From positions 434,001-498,000 of the forward strand of contig CAWGPF010000005.1 in assembly GCA_963824395.1 (NCBI GenBank): a stretch of DNA of 64,000 nt, given 5' to 3'. The notes beneath the pieces were generated by a model. It was not told the origin of the DNA. It made no database searches and saw nothing but the letters and a program-made list of their open reading frames with translations. This document shows, piece by piece, positions 1-8,728 of this stretch. The stretch comes from 13-2-20CM-66-19 sp963824395 (GTDB lineage: Bacteria; Pseudomonadota; Gammaproteobacteria; Steroidobacterales; Steroidobacteraceae). A program made the translations under genes and the position numbers. Position 1 is the first letter of the stretch. Each line of letters opens with the position of its first letter.

Positions 1-638
1 GCATAGTTGCCCGTGGCGAGCACCAGGTGCTCGGCGGTGATGTCGCCCTTGGGGGTGCGTACCTTCCATTCGCCGGCAGGTGTGCGCTCGATCGCCTGCG
101 CCTCGGTGTGCTCGTAGATCTCGGCGCCGGCGCTGCGCGCGCCCTTGCGCAGTGCCATGGTGAGGTCAGCGGGTGCGATGTGGCCGTCGTCGGGGTGATA
201 GAGCGCCCCGATGATGGCCGGGGTGTCCGCGCTGCCGCCGAGCTCGACCAGCGGCCACAGTTCCTTCACGCGCTTGGGGCCAATGACCTCAAAGGGCACG
301 CCGATGGTGTTGGCCGTGCCGCAGTACTTCTGGTACTCGTCCATGCGCTCCTTGCAGGTGGCAAGGCGCAGGTTGCCGCTGATGTGGAAGCTGACGTCCT
401 GGCCGGTCTCCTCGGGCAGGCGCTTGTACAGATCGACGGAGTACTTGTGCAGCTGCCCGACGGTATAGCTCAGGTTGAACAGCGGCAGCAGGCCTGCGGC
501 GTGCCAGGTGGAGCCCGCCGTGAGCTCCGTGCGCTCGATGAGCGCGACGTCCTTCCAGCCCTTCTTCGTCAGGTGATACAGCGTGCTCACTCCGACCACG
601 CCGCCGCCGATGACCAGGACCCGAACATGCGTCTTCAC
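1..638 (-). CDS. Dimethylglycine dehydrogenase-like FAD oxidoreductase (partial, N-terminal part)
   Basis: The gene is cut by the left window edge; about 212 N-terminal residues are visible. They open with a Rossmann FAD motif (VLVIGGGVVGVSTLYHL) and an acidic strand end (ALIERTELTAGSTWHAAG), the pattern of the sarcosine/dimethylglycine dehydrogenase family (DAO fold, usually followed by a GcvT domain). I chose GTG at 638 because a GGAG ribosome site lies nine bases upstream and the FAD motif begins about seven residues later. It follows soxG in the same direction after a gap of about 99 bases, so it probably belongs to the sarcosine oxidase operon. The likely reaction is oxidative demethylation of dimethylglycine to sarcosine, the step just before sarcosine oxidase. 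The substrate is inferred from context; a sarcosine dehydrogenase cannot be excluded. Confidence 0.8.
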   Translation of the reverse strand, partial: MKTHVRVLVIGGGVVGVSTLYHLTKKGWKDVALIERTELTAGSTWHAAGLLPLFNLSYTVGQLHKYSVDLYKRLPEETGQDVSFHISGNLRLATCKERMDEYQKYCGTANTIGVPFEVIGPKRVKELWPLVELGGSADTPAIIGALYHPDDGHIAPADLTMALRKGARSAGAEIYEHTEAQAIERTPAGEWKVRTPKGDITAEHLVLATGNY

Positions 639-737
639 GAGTCGATTCTCCGCAAGCTGAAGGGCCTCAGAAGCCCCCTTAAAGTCAGTGTAGCCGGCAG
701 CCCCCCCGCCGGGACTCCAATTGCGACGGACGCTTGT

Positions 738-1280
738 CTAAATGGTCCCGCGGGCGGCCTCGGCGAGGAACTGGGTGACGTAGGGGGCGAACGAGCGCCA
801 CACCTCGAGACGGAACTGCGCGGCGGCCGTGCGCCACAGCACCACTTCGGCCTTGGCGAGCACGGTGCGCGTGCACATCCCGACCGGAAAAGCGCGTATG
901 GAGAGGTTCAGCGGGCAGCCGCTCGAGAGCAGCAGCTCAGCCTGGGGCCCATGCACGAGCAGGCCAATCTGGCGGTGACTTACGTCCACCAGCGAGTGCG
1001 GCAGACCCCCGAGCGCGCGCTCGAGTCGCGTTGCGAGCCCGGCCTGCCCGGCCGGGGCGAGCAACAGCCACTCATCCGGTCCGAGCCACAGCGCCGCGCG
1101 CTCGCCGTTGACGCCCGCGCGGCAGGCCGCATCCGGCACCGGCAGCCCGAGCGCACTCTCGGTGGTAGTGCGCACGGCGCCATCGCCGCGCAGCACCCAG
1201 CGGCTGGCACCCGGCAGCGCTCTCAGCCACAGGTCCTCGGCGAGCGGCGGGGCGGTGCGCGCACGGCTTAAGTCAGGCAT
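738..1280 (-). CDS. soxG: Sarcosine oxidase gamma subunit
   Basis: A 180-residue protein with the size and position of the gamma subunit of heterotetrameric sarcosine oxidase. The fold is GcvT-like; visible stretches are WVLRGDG near residue 30, a WLGPDEWLLL segment near residue 65 and SLVDVSHRQ near residue 95, typical of SoxG. Its start overlaps the end of soxA by eight bases, showing translational coupling. The subunit is a non-catalytic structural partner of the cytoplasmic complex that oxidises sarcosine to glycine, hydrogen peroxide and 5,10-methylene-tetrahydrofolate. It is the weakest-conserved of the four subunits, so the call rests partly on operon position. Confidence 0.88.
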   Translation of the reverse strand: MPDLSRARTAPPLAEDLWLRALPGASRWVLRGDGAVRTTTESALGLPVPDAACRAGVNGERAALWLGPDEWLLLAPAGQAGLATRLERALGGLPHSLVDVSHRQIGLLVHGPQAELLLSSGCPLNLSIRAFPVGMCTRTVLAKAEVVLWRTAAAQFRLEVWRSFAPYVTQFLAEAARGTI

Positions 1281-4200
1281 TGATGCGCGCTCCGCTCGGA
1301 TCGAAAAACACCGTCGAGGTCACCTCGACCGCCACGTCCCCGGCGGCGGTCGGCACGTAGAGCGTCTGCCCGAGACGCGCGCGCCCCCCCGCCACGAGCC
1401 CCATCGCGATCGAGCGGCCGAGATTGGCACTGAAGTAGGCCGACGTGACATGGCCGAGCGGACGGCTCGGCACCGGCGCGCCCGCCTGTGCCATGACCTG
1501 GGCGCCTTCCTCGAGCACCACGGCCGGCTCACGCGTCAGCAGGCCGACCAGCTGGCGCCGCTGCGGGGCGTTCATGGCGGAGCGGGCGAGTGAGCGCTTG
1601 CCGACGAAGTCCGGCTTGGCCTTACCGATCGCCCAGCTCAAGCCGGCATCATCGGGAGTGACGGTGCCGTCGGTGTCCTGGCCGACGATGATGTAGCCCT
1701 TCTCGGCGCGCAGCACGTGCATGGACTCGGTGCCGTAAGGGGTCATACCGTAGCCCTGGCCGCGCTCGTAGATGGCCTCCCACACCGCGCTGCCGAAGTC
1801 CGCAGGGACATTGACCTCGAAGCCGAGTTCGCCGGTGAAGCTCACCCGGAACAGGCGCATCGGCACGTTGCAGATATGGCCGCGCGCGACGCTCATGTGC
1901 GGGAAGGCCGCGGCGCTGATGTCGATGTCGATCAGCCCTTGCAGCACCTCGCGGGCGTGCGGACCCTGGACTGCGATCACGGCCCACTGTTCGGTGGTGG
2001 ACGTGAGCCACACCTTGAGTTCCATCCACTCGGTCTGCAGGAAGTCCTCCATCATGGCCAGCACCCGCGGCGCGCCGCCGGTGGTGGTGGTGACATGAAA
2101 TACTTCCTCGCTGATGCGGGCGACGACGCCGTCGTCGTACACGAAGCCGTCATCGCGCAGCAGGATCCCGTAGCGGCAGCGTCCCACGGCGAGGCTGTTC
2201 CAGGCGTTCACGTACAGGCGGTTCATGAACGTCACCGCGTCCCTGCCCACGACCTCGATCTTGCCGAGCGTGGAGGCGTCGAAGATGCCGCAGCCCGTGC
2301 GCGCGGCGAGGCACTCGCGCGCCACGGCCGCGTGCATGTCCTCGCCGCCGCGCGGGAAGTAGCGGGCGCGCTTCCACAGGCCCACATCCTCGAACACCGC
2401 GCCGCGGGCGGCCGCCCAGTCGTACATCGGCGTGCGGCGCAGCGGGTCGAACAGCTCCCCGCGTGCCAGGCCCGCAAAGCTGCCGAACGTGACGGGTGTG
2501 TAGGGCATGCGGAAGGTAGTGAGACCTACCTGGGGCGGACTCTTGCCGAGCGAGCGCGCCACGATCCCGAGTGCATTGAGGTTCGAGGTCTTCCCCTGGT
2601 CGGTGGCCATGCCCGTCGTGGTGTAGCGCTTCACGTGCTCGATCGAGCGGAACCCCTCGCGCAGCGCGAGTGCCAGATCCTTCGTGGTGACGTCGTTCTG
2701 CCAGTCGACGAAGGCGCGTCCGTGCGTGCGCGGGGTGCGCGGCAGCGCCCCGATGAGACCGGGCTGCGGCGTCCCCGGCGCAGCCGCGCCCGGGCGGCGC
2801 GCCACGCCGGCGGGCGCGACGCCGGAGCGTGCCGGGTCGAGGGCTTCGGCGGCGGCGGCACTGCCCGCGGCGGCACCGTCGGCGACCACCTGCTCAAGGC
2901 CGAATAGGCCCCGACAGGCTCCGGCGCTGCGCGAGCGCTCCGCCGGCGCGCCGGGCAGGAACGCCTGCAGGCTCTCGCTCCAGATGAGCTTGCCGCGGGA
3001 CTGCGAGTGCAGGTGCACGCTCGGGGTGAACCCTCCGGACATGAGAACGAGGTCACACGGCTGCGTCTGCTGCTGCGTGAGCCCGTTACCCTCGAGGCGG
3101 CCCAGCTCGATGGCGTTGACGCGCCGGCGCCCCTCGGTGCCAAGCACTACCGCATCGTTCAGCACCGGGATGCCCGCAGCGCGCGCCTGCTCGCTCGCGG
3201 CACCCGCGGGGCGCGTGTCGGCAATGCAGGCGATGTAGACCCCGGCATCCATAAGCTCGAGCGCCGCTGCGTACGCCGCATCGTCCGCGGTCACGAGGAC
3301 CGCGCGCGTCCCGGCGCGCACGCCGTAGCGATTGAGGAAGGTGCGGGCGGCCCCGGCGAGCATGATGCCGGGGCGGTCATTGCCGGCAAACACCAGCGGG
3401 CGCTCGATGGCGCCGGCGGCGATGACCACTTCGCGCGCCCGCACCTGCCACTGGCGCTCCCGCGGGTCTGCCGGCGGGGACTCCAGGTGATCGCTCAGCC
3501 GCTCACTGAGTGCGACGAGATTGTGGGGGAAGTAGCCAAAGGCGGTGGTGCGGGTGAGGAGCGTGATCTCGGGGTTGCCCCTGAGGGCCGTGAGCGCCTC
3601 ATGCAGCCAGCTCTCAGCGCTGCGCCCGCCGATCAGGGCCGGCGCCGCGTGCGGATCGCTCAGGAGCGAGCCCCCGGGGAGCGAGTGCTCATCGCAGAGG
3701 ATTACCCGCGCGCCGGCGCCGGCGGCGGCCGCGGCCGCGGCGATGCCCGCGGGGCCTGCGCCGATCACGAGCACGTCGCAGTGCGCGAAGCGGTTGCCGT
3801 AGCGGTCCGGGTCCGCAAGCCGCGGCGAGCGCCCGAGGCCTGCGGCGGCGCGGATGCGCGGCTCGTAGAGGGCGTACCAGGCGCGTCGCGGCCACTTGAA
3901 GGTCTTGTAGTAGAAGCCTGCCGGAATGAAGGGGGCAAAGAAGTCATTCACGGCGCCGAGGTCGAAGGCGAGCGAGGGCCAGCGGTTCTGGCTCACCGCC
4001 TCCAGGCCCTCGTAGATCTCGACCTGGGTTGCGCGCAGGTTCGGGGTCTCGCGTGCCGCATCGCGGCGGACCGTCACGAGTGCGTTGGGCTCTTCGGCGC
4101 CGGCGGCGATGAGGCCGCGCGGCCGGTGATACTTGAACGAGCGACCCATCAGGTGCACCCCGTTGGCCAGCAGCGCCGCCGCCAGCGTGTCACCGGCGCA

Positions 4201-4290
4201 GCCGGCGTAGCGCCGGCCGTCGAAGGTGAAGTGCACGGGGCGAGTGCGGTCGATCGTGCCGCCGGCAGAGGTTCGAAGCCCCTGCGTCAC
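1273..4290 (-). CDS. soxA: Sarcosine oxidase alpha subunit
   Basis: A 1005-residue protein, the usual size for SoxA. The order of domains is an N-terminal ferredoxin-like segment (FTFDGRRYAGCAGDTLAAAL, then GRSFKYHRPRG near residues 50-60), a dinucleotide-binding domain (VLVIGAGPAGIAAAAAAA near 175) followed by a pyridine-nucleotide oxidoreductase region, and a C-terminal GcvT-like aminomethyltransferase half from about residue 590 (TPVTFGSFAG onward) that binds tetrahydrofolate. It carries the NAD+ and folate functions of the complex and channels the formaldehyde unit to folate. Its ATG overlaps the soxD stop by four bases, and soxG overlaps its end, giving the standard B-D-A-G operon. The stretch around residues 470-520 is unusually Ala/Arg/Gly-rich and may be a linker. 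Confidence 0.95.
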   Translation of the reverse strand: MTQGLRTSAGGTIDRTRPVHFTFDGRRYAGCAGDTLAAALLANGVHLMGRSFKYHRPRGLIAAGAEEPNALVTVRRDAARETPNLRATQVEIYEGLEAVSQNRWPSLAFDLGAVNDFFAPFIPAGFYYKTFKWPRRAWYALYEPRIRAAAGLGRSPRLADPDRYGNRFAHCDVLVIGAGPAGIAAAAAAAGAGARVILCDEHSLPGGSLLSDPHAAPALIGGRSAESWLHEALTALRGNPEITLLTRTTAFGYFPHNLVALSERLSDHLESPPADPRERQWQVRAREVVIAAGAIERPLVFAGNDRPGIMLAGAARTFLNRYGVRAGTRAVLVTADDAAYAAALELMDAGVYIACIADTRPAGAASEQARAAGIPVLNDAVVLGTEGRRRVNAIELGRLEGNGLTQQQTQPCDLVLMSGGFTPSVHLHSQSRGKLIWSESLQAFLPGAPAERSRSAGACRGLFGLEQVVADGAAAGSAAAAEALDPARSGVAPAGVARRPGAAAPGTPQPGLIGALPRTPRTHGRAFVDWQNDVTTKDLALALREGFRSIEHVKRYTTTGMATDQGKTSNLNALGIVARSLGKSPPQVGLTTFRMPYTPVTFGSFAGLARGELFDPLRRTPMYDWAAARGAVFEDVGLWKRARYFPRGGEDMHAAVARECLAARTGCGIFDASTLGKIEVVGRDAVTFMNRLYVNAWNSLAVGRCRYGILLRDDGFVYDDGVVARISEEVFHVTTTTGGAPRVLAMMEDFLQTEWMELKVWLTSTTEQWAVIAVQGPHAREVLQGLIDIDISAAAFPHMSVARGHICNVPMRLFRVSFTGELGFEVNVPADFGSAVWEAIYERGQGYGMTPYGTESMHVLRAEKGYIIVGQDTDGTVTPDDAGLSWAIGKAKPDFVGKRSLARSAMNAPQRRQLVGLLTREPAVVLEEGAQVMAQAGAPVPSRPLGHVTSAYFSANLGRSIAMGLVAGGRARLGQTLYVPTAAGDVAVEVTSTVFFDPSGARINA

Positions 4291-4577
4291 GGGCGCTCAC
4301 CGGACTGCAGCGGCGGCGTCTCGCCCACCTTGTAGGTGCCGAGGAACTGGTCGGTGGTGGTATCGCGCAGCGCGTTGAAAAAACGCCCGCAGCCATGGGT
4401 ATGACGCCAGCGCTCCGCGTGCACGCCGCGCACGTTGGCGCGCCGGTAGAGGTAATCCGCCCAGTGCTGCGTGTCGACCTCGGCCGGCTGCGGCGGCCGC
4501 GCGATGTGCGCCTGGCCGCCGTAGACGAACTCAGGTTCCGGGCGCTCGCCGCAGTAAGGGCAGTCGATCAGCAGCAT
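4287..4577 (-). CDS. soxD: Sarcosine oxidase delta subunit
   Basis: A 96-residue protein starting MLLIDCPYCGERPEPEFVYG. The CPYC pair near residues 6-9 and the later histidine/cysteine cluster (WRHTHGCGRFFNALRDT) are the zinc-binding hallmarks of SoxD; the motif order Y-L-Y-R-R-A-N-x-x-G also fits. A longer reading frame runs upstream through soxB, but the ATG at 4577 gives a protein of normal SoxD length, 17 bases after soxB ends. The stop codon overlaps the soxA start. The delta subunit binds zinc and is structural in the heterotetramer. Confidence 0.95.
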   Translation of the reverse strand: MLLIDCPYCGERPEPEFVYGGQAHIARPPQPAEVDTQHWADYLYRRANVRGVHAERWRHTHGCGRFFNALRDTTTDQFLGTYKVGETPPLQSGERP

Positions 4578-4594
4578 GGCGTGTCTCGTCGCGC

Positions 4595-5845
4595 TCAGTG
4601 AGCCACCGCCGCCGCGGCCGCCTCGTCGATGAGGTTGCCGTCGCGGAAGCGCTCGAGCGTGAAGGGGGCATTGATCGGGTGCGGCTCGTCGCGCGCCATC
4701 GTCCAGGCAAACACGTGCGCGGAGCCCGGCGTCGCCTTGAAGCCCCCGGTGCCCCAGCCGCAGTTCACGTATAGGCCCGGCACCGGCGTCTTGCTGATGA
4801 TGGGCGAGCGATCGGGCGTCACGTCGACGATACCGCCCCAGCTGCGCAGCATCTTCAGCCGGCGGAACATCGGGAACAGCTCGCAGATCGCCTCCAGTGC
4901 GTGGCTCGTGATGTGCAGGCCGCCGCGCTGGGTGTAGGAGGTGTAGGCATCGGTGCCCGCGCCGATGACGAGCTCGCCCTTGTCGGACTGACTGATGTAG
5001 GCGTGGATGGTGTTGGACATCACCACACAGGGGAAGCAGGGCTTGATCGGCTCGGAGACGAGCGCCTGCAGCGGATAGCTCTCCAGCGGCAGCTCGACGC
5101 CTGCGAGCTTCATGACGACGCTGGTATTGCCGGCGGCGCAGACGCCGATGCGCGGGGCACGGATGGTGCCGCGGGTGGTTTCGACGCCCGCGACGCGGCC
5201 GCCTGCTGCCTTCAGGATCCCCGTCACTTCGCAGTTCTCGAGAATGTCCACGCCCAGGGCATCGGCGGCGCGCGCATAGCCCCAGGCGACGGCATCGTGA
5301 CGCGCGGTGCCGCCGCGGCGCTGCAGGGCGGCCCCGAGCACCGGGTAGCGGATGTCGCCAATGTTCAGCGGCGGGCAGAAGGCCTTGGCCTCCTCGGGGC
5401 TCAGCCAGGCGTTGTCGACCCCGGCGGCGCGGTTGGCGTAGACGTGGCGCTTGAACACCTGCATGTCGTGCACGGTATGCGCGAGCATCATGACGCCGCG
5501 CGGGGAGAACATGACGTTGTAGTTGAGCGCGTGGCTTAATTCCGACCACATCTTCACGGCGTGGTTGTAGAGCGCCGCACTCTCATCGAACAGATAGTTG
5601 GAGCGGATGATGGTGGTGTTGCGACCGGTATTGCCGCCGCCGATCCAGCCCTTCTCCAGCACGGCGACGTTGCTGAGGCCGTGCTCGCTCGCCAGATAGT
5701 AGGCCGCGCCGAGGCCGTGACCGCCGCCGCCGATGATGATGGCGTCGTAGCTCTCCTTGGGTTCCGGACTGCGCCACTGCGGCTGCCAGCTCTTCTGGCC
5801 GGTGAGACCGCGCAGGATCAGCGACAGGGCAGAGAAGGGTTGCAT
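4595..5845 (-). CDS. soxB: Sarcosine oxidase beta subunit
   Basis: A 416-residue flavoprotein with an N-terminal FAD motif (AIIIGGGGHGLGAAYYLA, residues 35-52) and the SoxB signature GNTGRNTTIIRSNY near residue 71. A histidine in ARHDAVAWGY (about residue 183) lies where SoxB proteins attach FMN covalently. This is the catalytic subunit that oxidises sarcosine. It is the first gene of the minus-strand soxBDAG operon. About 85 bases upstream is an 11-mer (5929-5939) that recurs in front of the choline transporter operon; a GbdR-type activator at 20.3-21.3 kb is a reasonable candidate regulator. Confidence 0.95.
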   Translation of the reverse strand: MQPFSALSLILRGLTGQKSWQPQWRSPEPKESYDAIIIGGGGHGLGAAYYLASEHGLSNVAVLEKGWIGGGNTGRNTTIIRSNYLFDESAALYNHAVKMWSELSHALNYNVMFSPRGVMMLAHTVHDMQVFKRHVYANRAAGVDNAWLSPEEAKAFCPPLNIGDIRYPVLGAALQRRGGTARHDAVAWGYARAADALGVDILENCEVTGILKAAGGRVAGVETTRGTIRAPRIGVCAAGNTSVVMKLAGVELPLESYPLQALVSEPIKPCFPCVVMSNTIHAYISQSDKGELVIGAGTDAYTSYTQRGGLHITSHALEAICELFPMFRRLKMLRSWGGIVDVTPDRSPIISKTPVPGLYVNCGWGTGGFKATPGSAHVFAWTMARDEPHPINAPFTLERFRDGNLIDEAAAAAVAH

Positions 5846-6042
5846 CCCGGACTTCCCGCAGGTACGCGCGATGGGGCGCGCATCATGCGCCCGCCCTGCC
5901 GTGGCCGGTTAGGATTCGCACGGCGACAGACTTGAATAGTTACGACACCGGGGAGTCCCGTGCCTGCCACGCGCATGGCCGCGGCGCGCTCATCTGGCTG
6001 TCATCCGGGCCGTGCCGCGCACCTGGCGCGCCCCGGGCTGGT
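5846..6042. other. Intergenic region upstream of soxB
   Basis: About 200 bases separate the start of soxB from the end of the secreted NTF2-like gene. I see no gene. It should hold the sox promoter and contains the repeated 11-mer listed separately. No clear -10/-35 pair stands out. Confidence 0.5.
5929..5939 (-). promoter_or_regulatory. Repeated 11-mer CTATTCAAGTC upstream of soxB
   Basis: Read toward soxB the sequence is CTATTCAAGTC. The same 11 bases occur at 10675-10685 in front of choXW, at nearly the same distance from the chosen start (84 and 76 bases). An exact AT-leaning 11-mer at two co-functional promoters in GC-rich DNA suggests a shared regulator site or promoter element. The binding protein is unknown. 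Confidence 0.4.
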
Positions 6043-6795
6043 CTACTTTGCAGCCGCGATACGCTGCATCCTCACCTCGTTGTACTTGTGCAGTTCGAGT
6101 ACCTCGGCGATGGCGCCGGCCTTGTCGCGCACAAAGATCATCAGGTGAATGCTGCCCTGCTGGTAATAGACCAGCGGGGCGAGCGGGATCAAGCGGGTCG
6201 CGGTCTTGTCACTGCTGCCCCCGTACAGCACGCCGTCGCGCATGAAGACCCGATAGCGGGATTTCGCCTCCGCACTGTACGCATACTCACCGAGCAGCGG
6301 CGGCCAGGCTGCCGGATCGGCCTGCAGCGGCTCAAGATCGCGCGGTACCACGGTGGTGTGCATCGCGATTACCTTCCAGGAGGCGCCCGCGCGCTCCCAC
6401 GCATCGGTTTCCACGTAGGTGGTCCTGAGCGTCTGGCCGAATATCTTCTCCCACTCATCGAGCCAGTAATGCACGACCGCCGCACTCCCGGCCTGACGTA
6501 CCGTGAGGTCGCGTACCTTGATCTCGCCGGTGAAGCCTGCCGGCAGCGGCGTGAGATCCTTGAGCATGCGGGCTTTGTCGAAGACGTCGCCGTCTTCGTT
6601 CGTGACCATGCAGTCAGCTGCGAGCGCGCGATCCCAGACCCCCTTGTCGCCGCTGGTCACCGCATCCATGAGTGCCTGGGTGCTGGCCTCAAACCACGCG
6701 GCATCAGCGCCCGCCGCCCCCGCCGGGGCACACATCAGCAGCGCGCACAGCGTGAGCAGGCTGCCGATCGCCGGTGAAATCCCGCGTACTGCCAT
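6043..6795 (-). CDS. Secreted SnoaL/NTF2-like protein (DUF4440 type)
   Basis: A 250-residue protein with a clear signal peptide (SLLTLCALLMCAPAGAAGA, residues 12-30) and an NTF2-like domain from about residue 33: a first helix with ALMDAVTSGDKGVWDRALAADC, the strand pair VTNEDGDVFDKARML, and AAVVHYWLDEWEKIFG further on. This matches DUF4440/SnoaL-like proteins, which often carry two copies of the domain; the C-terminal half here (GEYAYSAEAKSRYRVFMRDGVL) looks different and may bind a ligand on its own. The start at 6795 has a strong purine-rich ribosome site. Function is unknown; it lies between soxB and an AraC regulator without operon overlap. Confidence 0.7.
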   Translation of the reverse strand: MAVRGISPAIGSLLTLCALLMCAPAGAAGADAAWFEASTQALMDAVTSGDKGVWDRALAADCMVTNEDGDVFDKARMLKDLTPLPAGFTGEIKVRDLTVRQAGSAAVVHYWLDEWEKIFGQTLRTTYVETDAWERAGASWKVIAMHTTVVPRDLEPLQADPAAWPPLLGEYAYSAEAKSRYRVFMRDGVLYGGSSDKTATRLIPLAPLVYYQQGSIHLMIFVRDKAGAIAEVLELHKYNEVRMQRIAAAK

Positions 6796-6907
6796 GACCT
6801 CGCCTCCCGATGGTTTGCCGTGGGCTTGGGCTCTCTATCGCGCTTGCGCCGCGAGAGCTTGCCACGCGCCAGGCAGCGCAGGCTTGAACGGACTTGCAGG
6901 GCTCAGA

Positions 6908-7663
6908 TCAGGCGGCCGGCCGCCGCCAAGCATGCGGCGCGCGCCCGGTGAAGGTGCGAATGCTGCGGCTCAGGTGCGGCAGGTCCGAGAAGCCTGACCT
7001 GAAGGCGATCTCGGTCAGCGAGCGGGTGGAACCGACCAGTTCCCGCCACGCGAGGCGCGTACGAGCCTCCAGCCTGAAGCGCTTCGGTGAAACGCCGAAC
7101 TCGCTCCTGAAGACGCGCGACACCACATCCGGACGCAGGCTGCGCTGCTCGGCCCAGTCCTGCAGCAGGAAACCGGCGTCCTGCGCGAGTGCTGCCGCGA
7201 GCTCATCGACCCAGTGGCGCTGCCGCGCAGGGCCTGCAAGGAGTTGCTCATGCAGCCGGGCCGCGGCCAGTGCAGGGTCGCTCTGGGCCAGCCGTGCGAG
7301 CGCGTCCGGGTCGTGCACCTGAAACTGTCCCTCGAGTGCGTCGTGGCGCCAGGGCAGGCGCAGGATCTGCAGTGCACGATGGCCGCTCGCGCGATCCAGA
7401 TGGCAGTCGAAGGCCCCGTGCAGGAGCACCCCGCCGGGCCCGGCGCTCATGCGTCCGGCGAAGCTGACCTCGCTGATGAGACCTGCGAGGACCACAGTCG
7501 CGTAGCCTTGGGCGTGGTGGTGACGCGGCATCGAGAGCTGCCCGGAGAGCGTCTCCACGCCGGGTATGACGGTGCGGAATTCATAGCGCCCGGGGGCCTC
7601 GGATCCCCCGTCGGTGAGGGCCGATGAGCGGGCCGTGTTGCGCGCCGGGGTGGGTTTTCTCAT
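6908..7663 (-). CDS. AraC-family transcriptional regulator
   Basis: About 251 residues. The C-terminal third has two helix-turn-helix motifs of the AraC type: DVVSRVFRSEFGVSPKRFRLEART and LTEIAFRSGFSDLPHLSRSIRTFTGRAPHAWR. The N-terminal part (MPRHHHAQGYATVVLAGLISEVSFAG) resembles a cupin sensor. I placed the start at the ATG at 7663; a TTG eleven codons earlier is possible. It lies between the NTF2-like gene and choV, all on the minus strand, and its targets cannot be told from sequence. Confidence 0.8.
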   Translation of the reverse strand: MRKPTPARNTARSSALTDGGSEAPGRYEFRTVIPGVETLSGQLSMPRHHHAQGYATVVLAGLISEVSFAGRMSAGPGGVLLHGAFDCHLDRASGHRALQILRLPWRHDALEGQFQVHDPDALARLAQSDPALAAARLHEQLLAGPARQRHWVDELAAALAQDAGFLLQDWAEQRSLRPDVVSRVFRSEFGVSPKRFRLEARTRLAWRELVGSTRSLTEIAFRSGFSDLPHLSRSIRTFTGRAPHAWRRPAA

Positions 7664-7840
7664 GCGTAAGCTAGCGCCGTGTCGCACCGGTACCAAGTCA
7701 GGAGCAGTCTATCGCGGGGCTGCGGCCGGGCGCCGTGTTGCGCAAGGCGATGGCGGGCGGAATACGACGTGCGGTTGCGCGCCTGCGGTGAATGCTGGTG
7801 CAGCATGCCGCGCGCGCCGGGCGGTGAGGCAGACGCGGTC

Positions 7841-8728
7841 CTAGGCGGGGAGGGAACCGCCCTTGATTGCGGTGCGCGGATTGACGTGCAGAACGAACTC
7901 GGCCACGTAGTCATTCGCCGGGCGCTCGACGATGTCGCGCCCGGTGCCGGTCTGGACGATCCGGCCACTCTCCATGATCGTGACCTTGTCGCCGAGTTTC
8001 AGGGCCTCATCCAGATCGTGGCTGACGAAGAGGATCGTCTTGCGCACGCGCTCCTGCAGGACGAGCAGCTCGTCCTGGAGCTTGCGGCGGATGAGCGGGT
8101 CGAGGGCCGAGAACGGTTCATCCATGAGCAGAATGTCGGCGTCGGTGGCGAAAGCGCGCGCCAGTCCCACGCGCTGCTGCATGCCGCCGGACAGCTCGCT
8201 CGTGTAGTGGTCGGCCCACTGCGACAGCCCGACGAGCTCCAGCTGCCGAGCGATGATCTCGCGGCGCCGCGCGGGCGGATCGCCGCGCAGCTCCAGTCCA
8301 AAGCCGACATTGTCCCGTACCGTGCGCCACGGCAGCAGCCCGAACTGCTGGAATACCATCGCAATGCGCTGGCGGCGGATGCGCCGCAGCGTCGCCGGGT
8401 CGCAGTTGACGCCGATGTCGACGCTCGAGTCTCCGTCGGCGACCAGTACCTGGCCGCGCGTCACCGTGTTGAGGCCGTTCGCCGCGCGCAGCAGCGTCGA
8501 CTTACCCGAGCCCGACAGGCCCATCAGCACCGAGATCTCGCCGCGTGCCACGGCCAGTGACGCTCCGGCCACGCCGAGCACCACGCCGGTTTTCTCGGCG
8601 ATCGCGGTGCGCGTGCCGCCGGCATCCAGCAGTCCGAGCGCCCGTCGCGTCGCAGCGGCAGCGGCGCGGCGGCTGGCGCGTGGCGCGAAGAGAATGTCGA
8701 CCGCGCGAAATTCCAGCGCGCTCATCAC
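7841..8728 (-). CDS. choV: Choline/glycine betaine ABC transporter ATP-binding protein
   Basis: A 295-residue ATPase with Walker A (GLSGSGKSTLL, near residue 90), Q-loop (MVFQQFGLLPWRTV), signature LSGGMQQRVGLARAF, Walker B DILLMDEPFSALDP and the H-loop (FVSHDLDEAL). It belongs to the ProV/OpuAA/ChoV quaternary-amine family but stops after the nucleotide-binding domain; the C-terminal CBS pair of osmosensing ProV is absent, which fits a nutritional rather than osmotic transporter. Its ATG overlaps the stop of the choXW gene by four bases, so the two are translationally coupled. Confidence 0.92.
   Translation of the reverse strand: MMSALEFRAVDILFAPRASRRAAAAATRRALGLLDAGGTRTAIAEKTGVVLGVAGASLAVARGEISVLMGLSGSGKSTLLRAANGLNTVTRGQVLVADGDSSVDIGVNCDPATLRRIRRQRIAMVFQQFGLLPWRTVRDNVGFGLELRGDPPARRREIIARQLELVGLSQWADHYTSELSGGMQQRVGLARAFATDADILLMDEPFSALDPLIRRKLQDELLVLQERVRKTILFVSHDLDEALKLGDKVTIMESGRIVQTGTGRDIVERPANDYVAEFVLHVNPRTAIKGGSLPA

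Noticed and set aside
27..1271. Long plus-strand frame over the sox region
   Set aside because: It is antisense to the dimethylglycine dehydrogenase-like gene and soxG, with no family motif; typical of long shadow frames in GC-rich DNA.
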